The notes under the pieces are model-generated. The model did not search any database and was not told the DNA's origin. It saw nothing but the letters and a program-made list of their open reading frames with translations. Below, piece after piece: positions 39,154-43,233 of a stretch of DNA of 43,233 nucleotides (positions within the stretch are counted from its first letter, which is position 1; each line of letters opens with the position of its first letter). Position numbers and translations under genes: made by a program. Source of the DNA: Corallococcus sicarius (lineage in GTDB: Bacteria > Myxococcota > Myxococcia > Myxococcales > Myxococcaceae); assembly GCF_003611735.1 (NCBI RefSeq), contig NZ_RAWG01000047.1, positions 1-43,233 of the forward strand, read 5' to 3'.

Positions 39154-40817
39154 GGCTTCGGTCCTTCTTCGGATTCGCCCCGCCGTTGCAGGAACGCGTC
39201 GCTGCGGACGATGGCGAGCAGGTAGTCGGCGAGCCGGCCGCCGCGCGACTCGGCCTCCTTGGAGATGCCGTGCACGGTGCAGCGGTCCGCGTCCTCCGCG
39301 CCCCGGCCGAGCGCGTAGGACAGCAGGTGGCGCGTCATGCACGCGGACAGGTCCGGGTCCTGCTTCACCACGGCGCGCAGCTCCACCACGCCCCGGAAGG
39401 ACTTCCCCCCGGGCAGCTCTCCGCTGGGGTCCACCGTCGCACCGCCCTCCTCCTTCACGCGCCAGCGCCCCACCGGGTCGAAGTTCTCCATGCCGAAGCC
39501 CAGCGGATCCATCAGCGCGTGGCACCCCGAGCACGTGGCGTCCGCGCGGTGCTGCCGCATGCGCTCCTTGATGTTGAGCGTGGGGTCCACCGCCGGGGCC
39601 AGCCCGCCCGCGTCGGGCGGCGGCGGAGGCGGGCCCTTGCAGAGCAGCTGCTCCAGCACCCACACCCCGCGCTTCACCGGCGAGGTGCGGTCCGCGTTGG
39701 CGGTGACGGTGAGCAGCGAGCCCTTGCCGAAGAGGCCCGCGCGCTCCGGGTGGCCCTCCAGGCTCACGCGCGTCATCGCGTCGGTGCCCACCGGAGGCAG
39801 CCCGTAGTGCGCCGCCAGCCGGTCGTTCACGTAGGTGAAGTCCGCGTCCAGCAGGTCCTTGAGGCGGTGGTTCCCGGTGATGAACTCCTGGAAGAGCAGC
39901 TGCATCTCCTGGCGCATCGCCTGGCGCAGCGGCTCGTCGAAGCCGTAGCGCGCCTCCGGCTGGGCGAAGTCGAGCGCGCGCGTGTAGAGCCACTGGCCGG
40001 CGAAGTTGTCCACCAGCGCCCGCGCCCTGGGGTCCGCCAACATGCGCCGCACCTGCGCCTCCAGCACCTCGGGCTCGTGCAGGCGGCCGGCCTCCGCGAC
40101 CTTCAGCAGCGCTTCGTCCGGCATGCTGCTCCAGAGGAAGTAGGACAGGCGGCTCGCCAGCTCCGTGTCGCTCACCGGATGCGGCGCGGTGGACGTGGGC
40201 GTGGGGTCCAGTTCCACGCGGAAGAGGAAGTTCGGAGACACCAGCACCGAGCGCAGCGCCAGCTTCACCCCCACCTCCGGCGCATCCCCGTGCTGCTTCG
40301 CCAGCGCGACGAAGCGCACCAGGGCGTCCACCTCCCCGGCCGTCACCGGGCGCCGCCACGCGCGGCGGGCGAAGTCCTGGAGCAGGGCTCGCGCGCAGGG
40401 CTCCGGCGCGGCGGGATCCAACACGCAGGTGCGCAGCGTGCCCTTCGCCCACGCGGTCTCCACCAGCTGCTTCGCCGCGTGCGAGTACTTCTCCATCAAC
40501 AGCGGGGACATGCTGAGCACGTCCGCGTTGTTGTCGAAGCCGAAGCCGTGGTCGTCCGGCGGGAAGTGCCGCGCGGGTGCCTGGGTGTCACCCAGCAGGT
40601 CGCGCACGGTGTTGTCGTACTCGGCGCGGTTGAGGCGGTGCAGGGTGACGCGGCCCGGGTCGCGCGGCTGGGAGCGACACATGACGTCCATCGGGTCGAC
40701 GGGCGTGACGTGCGTGGGCCCCGGCAGCACCCGGGCCTTCGGGAGGGGCGCGTCGCAGCCCGCGAGCAGCACCCCCGCGAGGGCCACCCCCTTCCATGTC
40801 CGACCCCGAACCCTCAC
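39150..40817 (-). CDS. DUF1587/1595/1592/1588/1585 multidomain lipoprotein
   Basis: The 555-residue lipoprotein (VALAGVLLAGCD, lipobox LAGC) contains, in order: a DUF1587 part (VTLHRLNRAEYDNTVRDLLG), DUF1595 (FARRAWRRPVTAGEVDALV), DUF1592 (ELASRLSYFLWSSMPDEALL, then VDNFAGQWLYTRALD), DUF1588 (GLFGKGSLLTVTANADRTSP; CSGCHALMDPLG) and DUF1585 (FRGVVELRAVV, TRHLLSYALGRG). CSGCH near residue 442 is a c-type-cytochrome-like heme motif, so the protein may carry heme and work in extracytoplasmic redox chemistry; this is inferred. The GTG at 40817 is chosen because GGAGGAG lies about eight bases upstream. It is coupled to the DUF1552 gene by a four-base overlap. This pairing is frequent in myxobacteria and planctomycetes. 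Confidence 0.9.
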   Translation of the reverse strand: MRVRGRTWKGVALAGVLLAGCDAPLPKARVLPGPTHVTPVDPMDVMCRSQPRDPGRVTLHRLNRAEYDNTVRDLLGDTQAPARHFPPDDHGFGFDNNADVLSMSPLLMEKYSHAAKQLVETAWAKGTLRTCVLDPAAPEPCARALLQDFARRAWRRPVTAGEVDALVRFVALAKQHGDAPEVGVKLALRSVLVSPNFLFRVELDPTPTSTAPHPVSDTELASRLSYFLWSSMPDEALLKVAEAGRLHEPEVLEAQVRRMLADPRARALVDNFAGQWLYTRALDFAQPEARYGFDEPLRQAMRQEMQLLFQEFITGNHRLKDLLDADFTYVNDRLAAHYGLPPVGTDAMTRVSLEGHPERAGLFGKGSLLTVTANADRTSPVKRGVWVLEQLLCKGPPPPPPDAGGLAPAVDPTLNIKERMRQHRADATCSGCHALMDPLGFGMENFDPVGRWRVKEEGGATVDPSGELPGGKSFRGVVELRAVVKQDPDLSACMTRHLLSYALGRGAEDADRCTVHGISKEAESRGGRLADYLLAIVRSDAFLQRRGESEEGPKP

Positions 40818-41028
40818 GTCGCGCGCTCCTCCACCGGGCCTCCGCACGAGGCCGCCGGTGAGGGCGCTCCAAGCAAAAGCCTCTCCAGCCGCCGGGTGAT
40901 GACGGCTGGACGGCGGGCTCCATCCCCGGGGCGGGGATGAGCGACCGCGCGGGCACGGGAGGAGAAGAGAAGTTCCGCGGGCGCGGTGGCGAAGGGGCCA
41001 CCGCGCCGCGGGCTCTGTCAGCCGAGCG

Positions 41029-43233
41029 CTACTTCGTGTCCTTCGCGGTGTCCGTCGTCTTCGCGGCGGTGCCGTCCAGGTAGGCGCGGAAGGCCTCGAA
41101 GGCGTACGGCCGGCCGAGGAAGTCCTGCACCAGCTCCGCGGCGGGCTTGGAGCCGCCGGGGTCCAGCACGGTGCGGCGGTACTTCATCGCTGTGTCGCGG
41201 TCCAGGTAGCCGTTCTTGAGGAACTCGGACTCCAGGTCCTTCGCGATGACGGAGGACCAGAGGTACGTGTAGTACGCGGCCGAGTACCCATCCAGGTGCC
41301 CGAAGGCGAGCTCGAAGTGCGTGCCGTCGCGGAACTCGTGGCGGAAGGGGCTGAGCTTCTTCTGCAGCTCCGCGAGGACGGCGGTGGTGTCGAAGCCCGG
41401 CGCGCGCGAGTAGTACTGGAGGCTGACCGCGGACAGGAACAGCTGGCGGCGCGCCCACAGACCGGTGCCGAACTCCTTCGACGCGCGCAGCTTCTCCACC
41501 AGCTCCGCGGGGATGGGCTCGTTCGTCTCATGGTGCTTGGCGAAGCTCTTGAGCACCTCCGGCTGCTGCGCCCACTGCTGCAGGAGCATGGACGGCGTCT
41601 CCACGAAGTCGCGCTCGGTGGAGATGCCGGAGATGGGCGTCCACTTCTGCTGGCCGGAGAAGATGGTGTGCATCAGGTGGCCGAACTCGTGGAAGAACGT
41701 CTCCACCTCGTCGTGCGTCATCAGGTCGCCGGGGCGCGAGAAGTTGCACACCAGCACGGCCTCCGGCAGCCGCTTGTCGGCCTCACCGGTGACCAGGTCG
41801 AACTGCGCCGCGTGCTTGTACTTGTCGTTGCGCGGGTGCATGTCCAGGAAGATGCGGCCCAGGGGCTTGCCCTTCTCCAGGACGTCGTACGCCTCCACGT
41901 CCCCGTGCCACGTCTTCACGTCCTTCACCGGCAGGAAGGCCACGCCCCAGAGGCTGGAGGTGATGCCCATCACGCCGTCCTTCACGCGCGCGTACTCCAG
42001 GTAGGGACGCACCGCCTGCGAGTCGTAGCCGAAGCGCTCCGCGCGCACCCGGTCCTCGTAGTAGTCCTGGTCCCATGGCTCCACCACGGTGGCGCCCTTC
42101 ACGTCCTTCTTCTTGCGCGCCAGCAGCTCCGCCATCTCCTTCTTCGCGCGACCCTCGGTGGCCTGCGCCAGCTGGTCGATGAAGTCCGAGGCCGCCTGCT
42201 GCGTGCGCGTCATCCGCGTCTCGGTGGTGAACGTCGCCCAGTTCGCGTACCCCAGCAGCGTCGCCAGCTCATGGCGCTTCTCGATGAGCTGGGTGAGCAC
42301 CGCCTGGTTCTTCGGGAACGCGCGCTGACGGTACGCGCGCCACAGCTTCTCGCGCGCCTTGCCGTTCTTCGCGTACGTCATGAACGGGAAGTAGTCCGGG
42401 TAGTTGCTGCTGAGGACGACCTTGCCGTCCGCGCCCGGCGCATGCGCCTTCTTGTAGTCCTCCGGCAGCCCGTCCAGCTCCTTGGGCGTGAAGGCCACGG
42501 TGCGGATGTCCTCGGCGATGTTCTGCCCGAACTGCTGGCCCAGCTTGAGGATCTCGTCGTTGAGCTCCTTCACCTTCTGGCGCGTGGGCTCGTCGCGGTC
42601 CACGCCCACGCGGCGGAAGTCCAGCAGCGCGCGGTCCACCCAGTGGCGCGTGGCGGCGTCCGTCTTGGACAGGTCCACCAGCGACAGCCCGTCATAGACG
42701 CCGCGGTCCTGGGACAGCGCCACGTTGGCCGCGTCCACCTGCTGCTCGCACTCGCGGGCCGCGTCGCGCATGGCCGCGTCCGGGTGCACTTCGCGCGTGA
42801 GGCTCGCGCGGTTGGCCGCGTTGATGATGGCCGTCTGCGCCTCGTCATACGCCTTGAGCACCGCCTGCCCGTTCGCCTTCGCGTCCAGCTTCTTCAGCGC
42901 GACCACCTGCGCCTGGGCACGCTCCAGGTCCGCCTTGCACAGGGCCTTGAAGGCGTCCGGCGTGCCCGCGAGCGGCTCGGAGCCCTTGAAGGGCGCCAGC
43001 TGGGTCTTCGACGCGTTGGCGGCGATGCGGGCCTGGGCCTCGCGGTTCTGGGTGATGCTGCCGTTGGAGCAACCCGTCGCGGCGAGCGCCGCCACGACGG
43101 TGAGCGCGGGGTAGCCCGGGTCCTCCAACCAGACAGCGTCTCCCGGGTCGAGCGCGAGCCGGAGGACCTCATCGAAGGCCTGCTGCGTCCCCGCGGTCAC
43201 GAAGACCTGTTCGGGCACGCAGCGCACGCCGCG
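41029..43233 (-). CDS. M3-family metallopeptidase, reading in frame from a MocR fragment
   Basis: The zinc peptidase core is clear: FFHEFGHLMHTIFSG with HEFGH (41677-41691), downstream TPISGISTERDFVETPSMLL, FELAFGHLDGYSAAYY and the C-terminal RTVLDPGGSKPAAELVQDF, as in thimet oligopeptidase/oligopeptidase A-like enzymes that cut short peptides. A lipoprotein-like hydrophobic stretch (ALTVVAALAATGCSNG) begins the peptidase part at ~43107, but its own Met and basic n-region are missing. Instead the frame runs back without interruption into an aminotransferase-like fragment and past the window edge. The peptidase is therefore a normal ~690-residue enzyme with its start lost, or part of a chimera. 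Its true start cannot be given here. Confidence 0.85.
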   Translation of the reverse strand, partial: RGVRCVPEQVFVTAGTQQAFDEVLRLALDPGDAVWLEDPGYPALTVVAALAATGCSNGSITQNREAQARIAANASKTQLAPFKGSEPLAGTPDAFKALCKADLERAQAQVVALKKLDAKANGQAVLKAYDEAQTAIINAANRASLTREVHPDAAMRDAARECEQQVDAANVALSQDRGVYDGLSLVDLSKTDAATRHWVDRALLDFRRVGVDRDEPTRQKVKELNDEILKLGQQFGQNIAEDIRTVAFTPKELDGLPEDYKKAHAPGADGKVVLSSNYPDYFPFMTYAKNGKAREKLWRAYRQRAFPKNQAVLTQLIEKRHELATLLGYANWATFTTETRMTRTQQAASDFIDQLAQATEGRAKKEMAELLARKKKDVKGATVVEPWDQDYYEDRVRAERFGYDSQAVRPYLEYARVKDGVMGITSSLWGVAFLPVKDVKTWHGDVEAYDVLEKGKPLGRIFLDMHPRNDKYKHAAQFDLVTGEADKRLPEAVLVCNFSRPGDLMTHDEVETFFHEFGHLMHTIFSGQQKWTPISGISTERDFVETPSMLLQQWAQQPEVLKSFAKHHETNEPIPAELVEKLRASKEFGTGLWARRQLFLSAVSLQYYSRAPGFDTTAVLAELQKKLSPFRHEFRDGTHFELAFGHLDGYSAAYYTYLWSSVIAKDLESEFLKNGYLDRDTAMKYRRTVLDPGGSKPAAELVQDFLGRPYAFEAFRAYLDGTAAKTTDTAKDTK
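43108..43233 (-). other. MocR/PLP-aminotransferase fragment fused to the M3 peptidase
   Basis: The last ~42 visible codons read VRCVPEQVFVTAGTQQAFD and LDPGDAVWLEDPGYP, the hallmark segment of the aminotransferase domain of MocR-type GntR regulators (PdxR-like), where GTQQA and EDPGYP are nearly invariant. The match stops right after GYP. The rest of the aminotransferase is missing and lipoprotein-signal-like peptidase sequence follows in the same frame. The upstream part, with a probable DNA-binding domain, lies outside the window. Confidence 0.8.

Noticed and set aside
37825-40452. DUF1552 as an 875-residue protein
   Set aside because: The first half is an out-of-frame shadow of the DUF1592 gene; the Tat leader at 39153 sets the start.

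Overview
The window is high-GC DNA (about 70 percent by eye) whose gene content points to a myxobacterium, probably Corallococcus, Myxococcus or a relative. The evidence is a very high density of lipoproteins and outer-membrane proteins, a TonB-domain/TonB-receptor fusion, a bacterial GRAS protein, a GH3-type enzyme, paired DUF1552/DUF1592 proteins, and strong G/C third-position bias. This assignment is inferred from content; no rRNA, tRNA or CRISPR array was recognised.

Left end (1-5.5 kb). A left-truncated IS21-family element (istA, istB and a right end with ~22-bp repeats) abuts a headless GIY-YIG-like toxin domain and an intact DUF4240 gene that looks like its immunity gene. An outer-membrane barrel protein and an unrecognised protein follow.

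Region 5.5-11.6 kb. This holds an NtrY-like histidine kinase with a damaged or chimeric N-terminus next to an 8-bp tandem repeat, a 4-TM protein, and a translationally coupled pair made of a TonB-dependent receptor and a lipoprotein.

Region 11.9-24.5 kb. A GRAS-domain protein overlaps a PncC/CinA-C amidohydrolase. A SpoIIAA-like protein and a membrane protein follow. A tight four-gene operon then encodes an RnfD/NqrB-like membrane domain fused to FG-GAP/ASPIC repeats, a GNAT-like acyltransferase, a GH3-type adenylating enzyme and a Rieske oxygenase; it is the best candidate for an undescribed pathway here. A double left-handed beta-helix protein and a MATE exporter complete the stretch.

Region 24.5-32 kb. 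This is a likely defence island of lower GC. Two overlapping DUF262 genes form a GmrS/GmrD-like pair, one with an HNH-like C-terminus. A two-gene SMC/ABC-type ATPase plus TOPRIM-like unit resembles the logic of OLD, Gabija and PARIS systems. A native-looking double-GNAT gene lies between them.

Region 32-43.2 kb. This is ordinary myxobacterial envelope and housekeeping content: a frameshifted GlsB-type membrane protein, an FKBP lipoprotein, a dienelactone hydrolase lipoprotein, two paralogous CAP-domain lipoproteins around small TPR and propeller-like genes, and a DUF1592/DUF1552 pair. An M3 metallopeptidase at the right edge reads in frame from a MocR/aminotransferase fragment that runs off the window.
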